Source: Tethya wilhelma
Lineage: Eukaryota > Porifera > Demospongiae > Tethyida > Tethyidae
Assembly (NCBI GenBank): GCA_964030475.1
Contig: CAXIPT010000009.1
Location: 4,461,690-4,525,689, forward strand
Direction: 5' to 3'
Length of the DNA: 64,000 nucleotides
The notes beneath the pieces are model-generated. The model saw only the letters and a program-made list of their open reading frames with translations, was not told where the DNA came from and did no database searches. How positions within the stretch are numbered: the stretch's first letter is position 1; the number at the start of each line of letters is the position of its first letter. The position numbers and the translations under genes were made by a program. Shown here one piece after another: positions 44,101-52,736 of the stretch.

Positions 44101-46179
44101 CAGTGAAGCACTAACATGAACCAGTACCTGTGGGGAAAAGTAATAGAAGACAGGTTTACTTTGTGTGATTTTACAAGAGAGAATGAATGCTAGTACACAT
44201 AATTATGTACTCTACTTGCTTGAACTTCTCTGTTTTCAAAAGTTTGGGAGAATTTTGCTAATAAATGTTGATAATCCACCATTTTCAATTGGATGTATAT
44301 AGTTCATGCAAATTATATAATATAATATGACCGTTGCACGACGAAAGGACGTCTTAAGTCACTTTTGTATGTTGTGGTGTAGATATATAACACATAAATA
44401 GATTAATTTTGATTAAAGATCTTTGTTTACAAAATTTTATTAATATTGATAATGACTATAAATGAGCGAGTATGGTCTTTGTTCCAGTATTCTATTAATT
44501 CCAGTGTTCCATAAATTCCAGTAGTCCATTCCACCGCTACAGTCCATCATTCTATTCCACTGAATAAAGACTCCCTTTTGAAATACAACTATTTCCCTTA
44601 ACTAAAGCTTATCACTAGCTTTGGTTACTTTATGAAGACATGCAGCTGCAAAATGCTGCAAATATGCTAACAAAATGCAGTCTTTAACAAACGATAAGAG
44701 CTTTCGCTATGTCTTACAGCATGTAGCATTTTATTCCTTGACTCCTAGTAGTTTGACAGATCTTATCGCTAAATTTTCTCTACCTTACTGAGTAAAATGT
44801 GAACCATGCCCAACAGGTAGCGCATGATTACTGAGGCCACACTAGTGATTACGGAACACATATATACAGTTGGGGAGTTATCCAAAGATCAAAATTTACT
44901 CTTTTACTTTTCCACACTGAAAAAGAGCAATTCTTTGTTATCTTCCCAATTTCATCGACGAAAATTTCCCAATCTACGGTATGTAAGAAGGGTATAGTGA
45001 TATTGTTCAATTTACCTACAAAATTAGTCAGCTTACCCTCTGCTTTTAGTGCTGGTACTCTGACTATATTTTTGTAGTTACATGCAGATATCAAATTATT
45101 GTTAGTGAGCAAAAACTATAAATTTTTCTGTGTAGCCTCAGGCATCCCAAGTTGTCCAGTGTCCTCTGCTGGCCCCCCTCTCTGTACTGGTAGATTGTCA
45201 TGTGTGAGCATGCATTGTATTGCTCTAGGCCGCCAAGAGTTTAGCACCTTTGTTGCTCATTCATTTGGTCTAGATATCTTTCGGTATAATTATTATTGTA
45301 GTATCTGTTTACTTCTTGAAGCAGCAGAACACTTTTCATAAGGAGCAGAGACTAAAGATAACACAAATTCTTGTAAGTAAATAACATGACATTTTTGTTG
45401 ATTACAAGTCTGTATTTTAACAGATACGTTAGAACCAAGATTTGTCACATTTCAAAGTCACCATACACATTACCTTAGACCACAATCTATATTGGTGGAA
45501 ACTCACCCTTTGCTTATAGGCTTTTCATCCTTGTTTTGTCTGTTCAGTTCCTTAGAGTCAGTTGGGTTTGGCATATATGAGAAAAAAGCACATATACTGT
45601 CCTCTGTTGATGTATTTAAGTCATATTGAAGCTCCTCCTGAACACCATGGAGCCAGTTCGTGGACACATTATTTTCTGGTATAGATATCTTTTGAAATAA
45701 AAACCATTTAATTCTTCTCATTGAAACACTGTTCATTGATGTGTATCATTGTGCTAACCTCTTCTGTTGCTTCAGGCATCTTGAATAGTTGCCATCTGGT
45801 CCAGCATTGCCTTGTCAGTCTCTTTTAAAGACGTATTTGTCTTTCTCTTTGTTTTGTTGTATTAAAATCAACAATCAAATTGCATTATGTTATTAGCTAT
45901 GCAGTTCTTCCTGCTTGTGTTATATATGTGTTGCAATAACCCGACTCTAGACTGTATATCATCAATGCTGTACGTACGTACGTACTAATAAAAATGTCTC
46001 TTTCTTTATTGTAGGTGGATATAGAACATGTAGACATCAAAATCTTCCCTAACTTCAGCAAAGCTGTGTATTCTGAATGCATCCTCTACCCAGGACAGAT
46101 GCTGTACATTCCTCCTGCTTGTTGGCACTATGTTAGATCACTTGATACCAGTTTCTCTGTTAGCTTCTGGTGGGATTGA
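25376..46179 (+). CDS. KDM8: JmjC-domain protein KDM8/JMJD5, six exons, complete
   Basis: Exons 25376-26154, 27312-27444, 27511-27564, 29291-29455, 30052-30141 and 46015-46179 give 461 codons plus TGA with every phase consistent. The N-terminal half (about 1-270) has the helical KDM8 region with [20 protein letters not shown]. The C-terminal half is a JmjC double-stranded beta-helix: HFD (H367, D369) and H445 in CWHYVRSLD are the Fe(II) ligands, and K382 in GRKYVRLY fits the 2-oxoglutarate lysine. It ends SFSVSFWWD, typical of JMJD5. Known relatives are 2-oxoglutarate oxygenases (arginyl hydroxylase or disputed demethylase activity). Somewhat longer than the human protein. Intron 2 uses a GC-AG border; intron 5 is 15.9 kb and full of transposons. 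Confidence 0.95.
26198..26429. mobile_element. Small inverted-repeat element in KDM8 intron 1
   Basis: Ends TAAAGTCTATT...GTTCACTTGAGCC with the inverse at 26402-26429; 232 bp. The overlapping ORFs on both strands are inverted-repeat shadows. Confidence 0.65.
26690..26985. repeat. Dispersed repeat E, inverted copy
   Basis: Contains AACAAAATGGGTGTGATCAG, AGTCTTCAAAAGCAGCATAC and a reduced CAGACAGAC run ending in CCAAGGGTTAA, the inverse order of 31146-31445. Confidence 0.65.
27312..27444 (+). CDS. KDM8: KDM8 exon 2, followed by a GC donor
   Basis: 133 nt; acceptor ATTCAG, then [18 protein letters not shown] and [17 protein letters not shown]. Ends CAG|GCAAGT, a textbook GC-AG donor; no GT site nearby keeps the frame. 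Confidence 0.93.
27511..27564 (+). CDS. KDM8: KDM8 exon 3
   Basis: 54 nt, 18 codons, phase 0 both sides: [18 protein letters not shown], the conserved [10 protein letters not shown] strand before the metal site. Confidence 0.95.
27600..27775. repeat. Repeat fragments in KDM8 intron 3
   Basis: A repeat E end (AACCCTTGGTGCACCTGCCC) is followed, after an N at 27647, by the block that also occurs at 2950-3075 and in diverged form near 44740. Confidence 0.6.
28370..28990. repeat. Composite of repeats H, B and C
   Basis: Repeat H (about 28370-28600), the repeat B palindrome (CCCAGTACTACCGTACTGGG near 28655-28674), then two family C arms facing each other around 28740-28990. The arrangement suggests stacked insertions in KDM8 intron 3. 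Confidence 0.6.
29291..29455 (+). CDS. KDM8: KDM8 exon 4, Fe(II)-binding HxD
   Basis: 165 nt, 55 codons, phase 0 both sides. Contains [20 protein letters not shown] with the HxD metal ligands. Confidence 0.95.
30052..30141 (+). CDS. KDM8: KDM8 exon 5, 2-oxoglutarate lysine
   Basis: 90 nt, 30 codons. [10 protein letters not shown] followed by [13 protein letters not shown]. The acceptor ACATACAAAG has a weak pyrimidine tract; the donor is GTATGC. It is chosen because it restores the conserved AQ-VVGRK junction in frame. Confidence 0.9.
30340..30783. mobile_element. Element G, copy 1 (relative of 53675-54264)
   Basis: Shares the inner block (GTGCTACAGTGAA, then a short reading RKPTLVL) and the right end (TATTCATGAGC...TAACC before TTAA) with the TTAA-flanked element at 53675-54264. 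The left end is too diverged to place. The small conserved peptide reading is probably incidental. Confidence 0.5.
30788..31028. mobile_element. TTAA-flanked palindromic MITE
   Basis: 241 bp with inverted repeats of about 55 bp starting AGGAACTGTGTCACTATATA, flanked by TTAA at 30784-30787 and 31029-31032. It sits in the TTAA at the right end of element G copy 1, so one TTAA element landed at the border of another. Confidence 0.8.
31146..31445. repeat. Dispersed repeat E, best-preserved copy
   Basis: Starts TTAACCCTTGGCGCGCGCAT, carries (TCTG)n of about eight units at 31197-31228, then the body with CAGTCTTCAAAGGCGGCACA, and ends near TTCTTAGTGTGCGTTATTTA. Confidence 0.75.
32560..33387 (+). 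pseudogene. Crypton-like tyrosine recombinase remnant (KIAA1958/DUF3504 type)
   Basis: Broken by several frameshifts and stops. Readable blocks in order: [109 protein letters not shown], then [51 protein letters not shown] and [12 protein letters not shown]. The last two are the recombinase HxxR-type and H-box regions. The family is the Crypton-derived domain also found in KIAA1958 and ZMYM proteins. The coding region is cut at about 33388 by repeat B, before the catalytic tyrosine. Confidence 0.75.
33388..33905. repeat. Repeat B joined to inverted repeat H
   Basis: Begins CCCAGTACGGTAGTACTGGG, continues with the GGCCCATTAGCGCAATAC block, and from about 33480 is repeat H in the inverse orientation to 18083-18620. 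It truncates the Crypton-like remnant. Confidence 0.65.
34120..34381. mobile_element. MITE family C copy
   Basis: Inverted ends ACAAGTACAAAAAACCTTAG / ...GTACTTGT with arms of about 100 bp, closely similar to 1881-2150. Confidence 0.75.
34382..35975. other. No gene; KDM8 intron 5 DNA
   Basis: No supported exon. A repeat E fragment with a (GTCT)n run lies at 35508-35590. The GC-richer part from about 35690 to 35975 is probably the 3' non-coding end of the DIRS-like element, although I found no terminal repeat. Confidence 0.4.
35976..37420 (-). pseudogene. DIRS-like tyrosine recombinase, interrupted
   Basis: N-terminal SAM-like part: [20 protein letters not shown] and [13 protein letters not shown]. 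The conserved FFGFLxSGE block carries Cys where the first catalytic Arg is expected (about 36855-36875). After the nested insertion (36449-36813) the frame resumes with [25 protein letters not shown], then [10 protein letters not shown] (HxxR) and [14 protein letters not shown] with the candidate catalytic Tyr. With the insertion, frameshifts and the Arg-to-Cys change it is very unlikely to be active. Confidence 0.8.
36449..36813. mobile_element. Inverted-repeat element nested in the recombinase, 5-bp target duplication
   Basis: 365 bp starting CAGTGGCGGATC and ending GATCCGCCACTG (12 bp exact inverted ends), flanked by GTACG at 36444-36448 and 36814-36818. Removing the element and one GTACG restores the recombinase frame (CGAYDPL). 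The ends are hAT-like but the duplication is 5 bp, not 8. The same end occurs at 58487-58527. Confidence 0.85.
37440..37797 (-). pseudogene. DIRS-like RNase H region
   Basis: Two frames: [19 protein letters not shown] and [13 protein letters not shown] at 37797-37603, then [19 protein letters not shown] and [19 protein letters not shown] in the next frame. These are the D-E-D blocks of RNase H as found in DIRS elements; the frame change near 37600 is a decay mark. Confidence 0.75.
37854..38994 (-). pseudogene. DIRS-like reverse transcriptase
   Basis: The leader at 38994-38713 ([19 protein letters not shown]) is followed, in another frame, by 38810-37854 with the RT. Visible: [20 protein letters not shown], motif [15 protein letters not shown], motif [17 protein letters not shown], motif C as TYLDHFL instead of YLDDFL, and the downstream FLGIQLDT. 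The second catalytic Asp of motif C is replaced by His, so the polymerase is predicted inactive. Confidence 0.85.
39537..40281 (-). pseudogene. DIRS-like gag-like ORFs
   Basis: Two frames: 40281-39985 with a short coiled-coil-like [14 protein letters not shown], and 39983-39537, Pro/Ser/Thr-rich, ending in [20 protein letters not shown] and LSDLLQEQL, a block typical of the gag of these elements. Non-coding DNA with stops separates this from pol (about 38995-39536). Confidence 0.6.
40282..41154. other. No supported gene; repeat B fragment
   Basis: The plus-strand ORF at 40653-41009 has no recognisable domain. The repeat B palindrome (CCAGTACGATAGTACTGG) lies at 41000-41017, followed by its partner block to 41045. 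Confidence 0.4.
41155..41337 (-). repeat. BEL/Pao 3' LTR
   Basis: 183 bp; on the plus strand starts TGTAAAATAACGC and ends GATTACAACA. A handful of differences from the other LTR (mostly substitutions plus a short insertion near its start). The inner side carries a purine-rich tract on the minus strand (GGTGGGGAGTG). Confidence 0.9.
41543..42245 (-). pseudogene. BEL/Pao pol remnant: RNase H end and integrase zinc region
   Basis: From about 42245 the minus strand reads [17 protein letters not shown] and then, after frame changes, [18 protein letters not shown] sequence; 42061-41543 gives [19 protein letters not shown] and later [20 protein letters not shown] and [11 protein letters not shown], the integrase H2C2-type segment. 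The catalytic integrase core is not present. It is joined directly to gag at about 42245. Confidence 0.8.
42219..43436 (-). pseudogene. BEL/Pao gag remnant
   Basis: 43436-43119 has an acidic coiled-coil-like start ([20 protein letters not shown]) and [15 protein letters not shown], the DUF1759-type gag start. 43040-42840 continues with [20 protein letters not shown] and [15 protein letters not shown]. 42506-42219 has the CCHC-type knuckles [14 protein letters not shown] and [13 protein letters not shown]. Frames shift between these parts, and a 45-bp tandem duplication interrupts the middle. Confidence 0.82.
42539..42628. repeat. 45-bp tandem duplication inside the BEL/Pao gag
   Basis: Unit 42539-42583 is repeated exactly as 42584-42628, starting AGAATACACATGTAGGCAAC. 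Confidence 0.95.
43704..43720 (-). promoter_or_regulatory. Primer-binding site, tRNA-Tyr type
   Basis: Plus-strand ATCCGGCTCGAAGGACC, directly inside the 5' LTR, matches the 3' end of eukaryotic tRNA-Tyr; only the last base before the LTR departs from the expected CCA. Confidence 0.8.
43722..43898 (-). repeat. BEL/Pao 5' LTR
   Basis: 177 bp; pairs with 41155-41337 and is followed by the AAGTC target duplication. Confidence 0.9.
44478..44575 (+). repeat. Short ATTCCAGT-type tandem array
   Basis: Repeats of the words TATTCCA, ATTCCAGT and TCCAT at irregular spacing. Confidence 0.5.
45037..45779 (-). CDS. Possible nested gene in KDM8 intron 5 (partial)
   Basis: Minus-strand ORF pieces with splice sites in register. 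Exon 45779-45759 (ATG, MPEATEE, donor GTTAGC) joins in phase 0 across a 70-bp intron to exon 45688-45507 (acceptor TTTCAAAAG, donor GTGAGT), which reads [20 protein letters not shown] followed by [21 protein letters not shown] third, more doubtful exon is 45063-45037. No family recognised and no end found. The fit of phases and the typical intron size are the only support. Confidence 0.35.
46015..46179 (+). CDS. KDM8: KDM8 exon 6, terminal
   Basis: 165 nt including TGA. Acceptor [29 protein letters not shown], then [20 protein letters not shown] with the third Fe(II) ligand His. It lies 15.9 kb from exon 5. Confidence 0.95.
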   Translation: MDIEHVDIKIFPNFSKAVYSECILYPGQMLYIPPACWHYVRSLDTSFSVSFWWD

Positions 46180-46319
46180 AGGAAAATGTACATTTAGAAA
46201 TTTCTGCAACATTTATAAGTTGTAATGTCATGTTTTATAGGGTAGCTCTACGGCACCTATGGTGTACATAGTCTTGCTAGTCAGACTCAGGTGCATATGT
46301 AACACAGATGACTAAAGGA

Positions 46320-46325
46320 AATAAA
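46320..46325 (+). terminator. KDM8: KDM8 poly(A) signal
   Basis: AATAAA about 140 bp after the KDM8 stop codon. Confidence 0.55.
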
Positions 46326-46636
46326 TTATGTAAAAATTATTCTAATCTCAAATCCTATGCACTAAAGTTAGCTCTCATTACTTTTGTTGCTTTTGTGTTA
46401 GGCTTATATCTCAGATGCCTTTCCATTTCACTGGTATGTGTACAGACAGTGGACTGGACAACTAAACTGAGTGGGCGGGGTTAGAATTAAATTCAAGATC
46501 TGAGTATTACCATTTGCTAATTTTTATCTGACATAGAAAGTTTTTGTATGGTCATCCCTAGGAAAAGGTCGTCACAATAAAATATTTTTAGAGCTTGAAA
46601 TTTGACTAATCAGCATCGTTCCCCAAACCAAAATAT

Positions 46637-46984
46637 AATTGACGATCTCAATTAGGGTCCGCAGGACCTGCGTTGAGATCGGGATTATATGAGGAGGTGA
46701 TAGTGAAGACATAACAGTGTGTTTAGTCTTGAATCTCACTCTGACAGCAAGTTCAAAGTATAATCAAATTCATTTATCTCACGTGACATGATCCATTGGC
46801 GCCCTTTCAGTCTTCTTTCAGCGTAACAGCTGTAATGTAATAGGGTGGGATAATAACAACCAATTAATTCCCATAACATTATGTTGTTATCATAGGGTGG
46901 GACACTGTTATGTCTTCACTTTCACCTCCTCATACAATCCAGATCTCAACACAGGTCCTGTGGACCTTAATGAGATTGTCAATT
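46637..46984. mobile_element. Inverted-repeat MITE, 348 bp
   Basis: Ends AATTGACGATCTCAATTAGG and an imperfect inverse (ends GAGATTGTCAATT), arms of about 85 bp including CATAACAGTGT. No clear target duplication. Confidence 0.75.
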
Positions 46985-47090
46985 GTACTTCGGAGGTTCC
47001 AGTGAGTATAAGATCCAAAATTTAATTACAACTCAAATTTACCATTGAATGTAGTGATTATAGCCTACAGTAATTATAGTTCTGACTGAC

Positions 47091-47395
47091 TCAAGTTTTT
47101 AATTTCATTAGTAAAGTAATTATTATGGTTTTTGCCATTATTTCATATGGCCACGAAAGGACTGCTCTTGTGAAGTTATTAACAGCTTGGGATATGGGTT
47201 TATAGTAGAACTTCTTGAACATTGAATCAGACGACCAGTCCGCAGTGGAGATAATCTCCGCGAGGTTGACACCCTTATCAAAGGTCACTGACACGGATGT
47301 AGCTCTAACTGAGTGAGCCGTGTAAGAATCTGATACACCAGCATCCTTTAGGACCTGCTTTAGCCAGCGAGCTATATATCGTAGCTGAGGTCACT
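47091..47395 (-). pseudogene. C-terminal fragment of another tyrosine recombinase
   Basis: Reads RWLKQVLKDAGVSDSYTAHS, where HSVR is the HxxR box, then LAEIISTADWSSDSMFKKFY with the catalytic Tyr in KFYYKP. It differs from both the DIRS-like YR at 36 kb and the Crypton-like one at 33 kb. No upstream domain survives; a repeat B fragment starts at 47462. Confidence 0.7.
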
Positions 47396-47461
47396 GGATG
47401 GTGAGGTTTGTTCAGGGAAAGGATTAAGAGTTTCACATTCATTTGCCCATAGTGGCAAGCG

Positions 47462-47532
47462 CTCAGTTATTCGCGTGCGCGCTAATGGCCATCCGTGCCT
47501 TTCCTATGTACCCAGTACTATTGTACTGGGAA
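47462..47532. repeat. Repeat B fragment
   Basis: GCTCAGTTATTCGCGTG block followed by CCCAGTACTATTGTACTGGG, inverse orientation to 33388. Confidence 0.7.
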
Positions 47533-47611
47533 TATTTATCTTTTAAGAACACTTTTGGACCTCGTTCATCTGGAACCTCAAATTTGATTAATTAGAACAA
47601 ACTTGATTTAA

Positions 47612-47871
47612 CAAGTAAAAAAAACATTGGAAATGAAATGAGACACAGGAATGGCTAAATCATAAAAAGAACACAAGCAAGATGGAATGGCTGTTAAGAG
47701 TTTGTGCAGAATTCTTCCTGTATGGGCTGCATTTAACAATCTCCTTTTTGAGTCTCTCATTTTGCCCACAGGAAGAATTCCTTACACACTCTTAAGAGCC
47801 TTTCCATCTTATTTGTTTATGATTTAGCCATTCCTGTGTCTCAGTACATTTCCAATGGCTTTTTTACTTGT
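47612..47871. mobile_element. MITE family C copy
   Basis: Inverted ends ACAAGTAAAAAAAACATTGG and ...TTTTTTACTTGT, with internal GCAGAATTCTTCCTGT mirrored as ACAGGAAGAATTCC. Confidence 0.75.
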
Positions 47872-48194
47872 TTGTTCTCATTTTTACATATAATTCTACA
47901 AATCACATTTGAGTAGCTAGCTACTTTTAGTAGTCTGGCAAGCCAGACTAGTACTGTGGTCGGGCTGCTGAATAAGTTGTGTTCAGTGCAACCACATAAG
48001 AGACCAAAATTCTTAAAAATCTTTGCAAACAGTCAAAAGTGCACCAAATCAATAAATTTGTTGCTAACAAGCAGAATTTAGGTGGTTTCAAGCATTTTTG
48101 AAAATCAAGATTTCACCGTATCACTGTAGTTATTTTGCGAAGCCATAAATCAGCAGAATTTTGCAAAAAAAAAAAAAAGCTCTAAAAATACTCT

Positions 48195-49312
48195 TTAAGC
48201 TAACAAAATGCATTGGTTTGGATGAATGCCAAGGGCCTGCTCTACCAAACTTGGTACAATGCTAAGTCATTTCTTTGTCTTCTACAGATCAAATCTGGGA
48301 CGTTACCCCTATTTTGTGAATGGAAAAGATGCACTTCAAGGTTAGAGGTTTTTGAGTGGGCGGGGATCAAACTAAAACAGTCATAGACTCATAGAAACTC
48401 TTGATACTATCTCAAAGCCTAGAGGATTTGGTCTCAAAATGGCTGATTATTGCTCAAAAGGGTCCAAGGTCAAATTTAGTTGCTGCAATTGCCACTCACT
48501 CACAGGGAACAACTACCAGGCGGCTTGAAAGACAACAGATGAACGAAAAAATGTACGTTGAAAAAAAGCAAAAAACTGCTCATCAAGTCTGTAGAAGGCT
48601 TTTCGTACTATGTTTACACTTTTGACAACCACATTCTCTCACAAAATATATAACAGGTAAACAGGAAAACTGAGTCCCACCCAGTCAAAAACTCAACATG
48701 ATATTCAAGACACACAAACACCCTACAAGCTCTCATACCTCACTGCCTCTCTCTCCTCTCCACCAGGGAAGAAAAATGGACTTTATACAGCCCTGTCAAA
48801 TTCAACTTTTCCTGTATAGACTCACTTTGAGCTCACCTAGGTGGCAGAGGGGTCAAAGGTCAGAGGTCAAAAGTCAATCACACTCAACACACGCTTGGTT
48901 GGACATGCCCACCAAGCTTCGAAGTCACAGCTAGCACACACACTCTGCTAGCCATCTTGCAACGTTGCTGCATATTTTCATGCATATCACTACACAGCCA
49001 TCCTATTGCATGCACAAGACACACCCATACACTATTTTATGAGTAATTTTTCGTTTTTAAGTGCCCGCGCTCCACGGTTTTCAAAGAATGCTTTGAAGTA
49101 CTTTAATGTGGTCTAATTTCCGGTCACTTGTTCGAAGACAACTTCCGGTCGCTAGTTTTTGCACAAAAATGATCTCCAGCGCCTCCTGAACACTTTTATT
49201 TTCAATTATTTATATTTTGATATAGAAATCTTGGACACACCCCTTCACGATTCACTAATTAAAATTTAGCGATAGCAAAAGTACCGCCCACTCCAAATAC
49301 ACTAACCCTAAC
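48195..49312. other. No supported gene; repeat block and direct repeats of TCAAAGGTCA type
   Basis: 48195-48310 matches 2695-2830. At about 48850-48880 is GGGTCAAAGGTCAGAGGTCA, a DR1-like arrangement of nuclear-receptor half sites. The ORF at 48401-48625 is unsupported. Confidence 0.4.
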
Positions 49313-50303
49313 GTTTTACTTTCTAAATTAACACATATGGGCTGTGCCAGTAACTAAGAAAACACTTCAATTCCTTCACTCGTGGATATTACTCATAATA
49401 TTACTCTTTTACAAAGTTGTCCTCCCGGTCAGATGGCCATGTGCATTACCTGGATTGCTAAAATGAATACTGCTAATCTAAGTGCTGGCAGCTATATATT
49501 ATACAGCTTCACAAATCTAGGTGCCATTTCAGCTTGAATTGCCCTCAACACCTTACTGAATGTTTTTTTTCGGCATGTTTGTCTAGCCACCTTTACCACC
49601 ATTACCACGTTAATATTCTTGGGTGCCCAGCTGTCCTGTTCAGCTAAGCCTAAATATGTAGTCTATTGTGCAAATATTCCTCCCCTAATTAATATGCCAT
49701 GTATATACCCAGGAATATACAGAAGATTCAATAGTAATCTTCTATGGTTACTATTTCTAAAGGTCTAACATCAAACATCACGAGTTCTATACGGCGATGT
49801 GGGTTTAATCCGTTTTAACCGACCCTTCCACTAATTGGGTGTGTAACTAATACGCTTGGAACAATCAGCTGCACCGTCTAGAGTGGCAAAGCCAAGCTCC
49901 ACTCTGACTCTTGACCCTTGACCCTTGACCTGTTGCCCCTCTAAATATCCCGTGACTTACGATAAAAGTCCCAAGATAAGCCACACCCTGCCCGGACAAC
50001 TTTGATTAACTTATATCATCCTAACCCAAGGGGACTAATAGAAATGTTTTTTTCCAGCATGTTTGTCTAGCCACCCTAACGTTTTACTTTCTAAATTAAC
50101 ACATATGGGCTGTGCCAGTAACTAAGAAAACACTTCAATTCCTTCACTCGTGGATATATATTACTCTTTTACGAAGTTGTCCTCCCAGTCAGATGGCCAT
50201 ATGCATGTGATCGCGATATCGTGACTTGTGTTGTCACGTGCAACGGGTCGATCGATTGATCAATCAGACACATGGCAATCACAAATAACATGATACTAAA
50301 TTG
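49313..50303. repeat. Composite repeat block J, copy 1
   Basis: Starts CCTAACGTTTTACTTTCTAA. The part 49610-50303 is nearly identical to 51189-51904, and 49313-49652 is the inverse of 63493-63835. Within it, unit starts (TAACGTTTTACTTTC) occur at about 49313 and 50078. Confidence 0.85.
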
Positions 50304-51188
50304 ACCATCATGACGAAGATTTCTGTAGACATGTTCAAAAACTGCCTTCTTGTTTTCAATCCAGTGAAGGACAAACGTACTATTAATGTCTGAAATACTT
50401 GATTCTTACCATTCTATAATCTTTCATCAATTAAAGCATTAATCTTTTCTTGGTCTGGTGGATCACCCCACTGTGTTACAGGTATTACTATCTCTTCCAC
50501 GACTGGATCTTAATTTTTTGCGATTTTTCTGGTGATGTGTTTATGTATGAAATAGACATGAAAACTTGAGCGGTGGAATCAGCTATAGTAAATTACAGTG
50601 GGCACTGGGCTGAGCCAATTCCTGAATCCTTCTGTAGGGTTTGAAGCATATGAAGTGACATCTAATTGGACTTATATTATTCATGTAACCACCAGTGGCT
50701 GGTGTGCATTATGTATTGGAGGAATGGGGAGGAATATAATGCACATACAATTATGCTGGATTTCTCTTTTTTGACTTGATGTTTTCGTTGACTAAATTCT
50801 TTGAGGCCAATGGTAGATTTACCAGTACAAGAGTTGAACTGAAAACCTTCAGTGGCTACAAAGAATACATGTAAAAGCCGCCTTGACCTTTTGTAGATCA
50901 ACCTTGCCTTGGCAAGATTATTTTAATTATCTGTGCATTAATTAACTCTTTCAAATTAAACTCCCACGTATTAACAGTACTACATCATTCAAAAGTTAGG
51001 TACCTCGGAGGCAGATGTCTCGTGCACTTCTTTGCTTCCATTAGTACAGTAGGCATTGAGAGACTATGAGCTTGGCTAGTTCTTGGTTCTTTCCATCATC
51101 ACATAACTGCATCCATGTTGGTAATTTTGATATGATACATTTCAACCCTTTTTGCCGCTAGCCACCTACCTACACGCCCTCAAACGGT
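50304..51188. other. No gene seen
   Basis: Unique-looking DNA between two copies of block J. The minus ORF at 50677-50901 has no recognisable domain. Confidence 0.4.
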
Positions 51189-51904
51189 TGATATTCTTGG
51201 GTGCCCAGCTGTCCTGTTCAGCTAAGCCTAAATATGTAGTCTATTGTGCAAATATTCCTCCCCTAATTAATATGCCACGTATATACCCATGAATATACAG
51301 AAGATTCAATAGTAATCTTCTATGGTTACTACTTCTAAAGGTCTAACATCAAACATCAAGAGTTCTATACGGCGATGTGGGTTTAATCCGTTTTAACCGA
51401 CCCTTCCACTAGTGCGGCTTTCCCATAATTATACTGCTGAGTGTGTAACTAATAGGCTTGGAACAATCAGCTACACGGTCTAGAGTGGCAAAGCCAAGCT
51501 TCACTCCGACCCTGGCCTTTGACCCGTTGCCCCTCTAAATATCCCGTGACTTACGATAAAAGTCCCGAGATAAGCCACACCCTGCCCATTCATTGGAGGA
51601 CAACTTTGATTAACTTATATCATTCTAAACCAGGGAGACTAATAGAAATGTTTTTTTTCAGGCATGTTTGTCTAGCCACCCTAACGTTTTACTTTCTAAA
51701 TTAACACATATGGGCTGTGCCAGTAACTAAGAAAACACTTCACTTCCTTCACTCATGGATATATATTACTCTTTTACGAAGTTGTCCTCCCGGTCAGATG
51801 GCCATATGCATGTGATCGCGATATCGTGACTTGTGACGTCACGTGCAACGGGTCGATCGATCGATCAATCAGACACATGGCAATCACAAATAACATGATA
51901 CTAA
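51189..51904. repeat. Composite repeat block J, copy 2
   Basis: Direct near-identical copy of 49610-50303, including TATACGGCGATGTGGGTTTA and the end CAAATAACATGATACTAA. A further short unit starts at about 52017. Confidence 0.85.
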
Positions 51905-52227
51905 TTCTGTCACTGATACTCATACCCACGGTACCCTTTGTACCGCTACTTGAGGGCCCGGTCCTCTGTCCAAAATGGCTGATTCCTTTCCTCGCCTCTT
52001 CCTCCCTGCTCTAGCCACCCTAACGTTTTACTTTCTTAGTTATGGGCTGTGCCAGTAACTAAGAAAACACTTCAATTCCTTCACTCCTGGATATTACTCA
52101 TAATATTACTCTTTTCTTCTGTGAGCCTCATGAGGTGTCTCCATGTTGTTGTGTATGATGTACACACACCCGCATGATTGAGAATGGTCATTATCTACAT
52201 ATGTATGTTTATGTACAGTTGTTGGTG

Positions 52228-52727
52228 TTAGTGCATTGTTGTTGTCTTAGTACCTATACATGCACATTGTTTAATTTTGTGACAATTTTTTTGTAGGAAA
52301 CTGTGTACCTTGCGATCAGTAGCTCTGGCTATGAGCATTATTCCCATCATGAGCTGAAAACCATTGCAGTGTGAAGATCGGGCATTCAGGAGTGAGCAGG
52401 CTGATGTTATAACTTTGGTGCTGCTGAATGTATCACTGCTCCTGTCTGTGTCTCCAAGCTCTGAGAGAAGATGCATCAAGTGTGGTGCCTTATCCTTAAT
52501 CTCTGTGAGTATGAACTCAAGAGAGAATGACTTCGAGTCAAGCGATTCTGGTCCCCTAGAAAGAGTACCTGTTTTTTGAGCAAGTCTGTCAACCTTATTC
52601 ACTAGCATTAATTTGTCTCTGATGTTATAGCTCTTTCACTCAGGCCTCCAGTTGCTGGGTGTATGCCTGCAACTCAGCATACTTTACTCTCTCTGATCTC
52701 AAGAGTGCTTCAACATCAGACAAAGGG
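52228..52727 (-). pseudogene. Remnant of an unidentified transposon-associated ORF
   Basis: Minus-strand reading begins near the right edge with SPLSDVEALLRSERVKYAEL and QAYTQQLEA, a coiled-coil-like segment, then a stop. It continues at 52608 as NKVDRLAQKTGTLSRGPESL, LEFILTEIKDKAPHLMHLL and TSACSLLNARSSHCNGFQLM. The layout (coiled coil, then a helical block with an LLNARS-type core) recalls ORFs common in sponge and cnidarian genomes, but I cannot name the family. The upstream part is cut by the insertion 52737-54459. Confidence 0.45.
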
Positions 52728-52736
52728 GACTCAGTG

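Noticed and set aside
48850..48880. DR1-like nuclear-receptor site GGGTCAAAGGTCA (also near 23960)
   Set aside because: Matches a known half-site layout, but it lies in repeat-rich DNA with no gene to regulate; likely chance.
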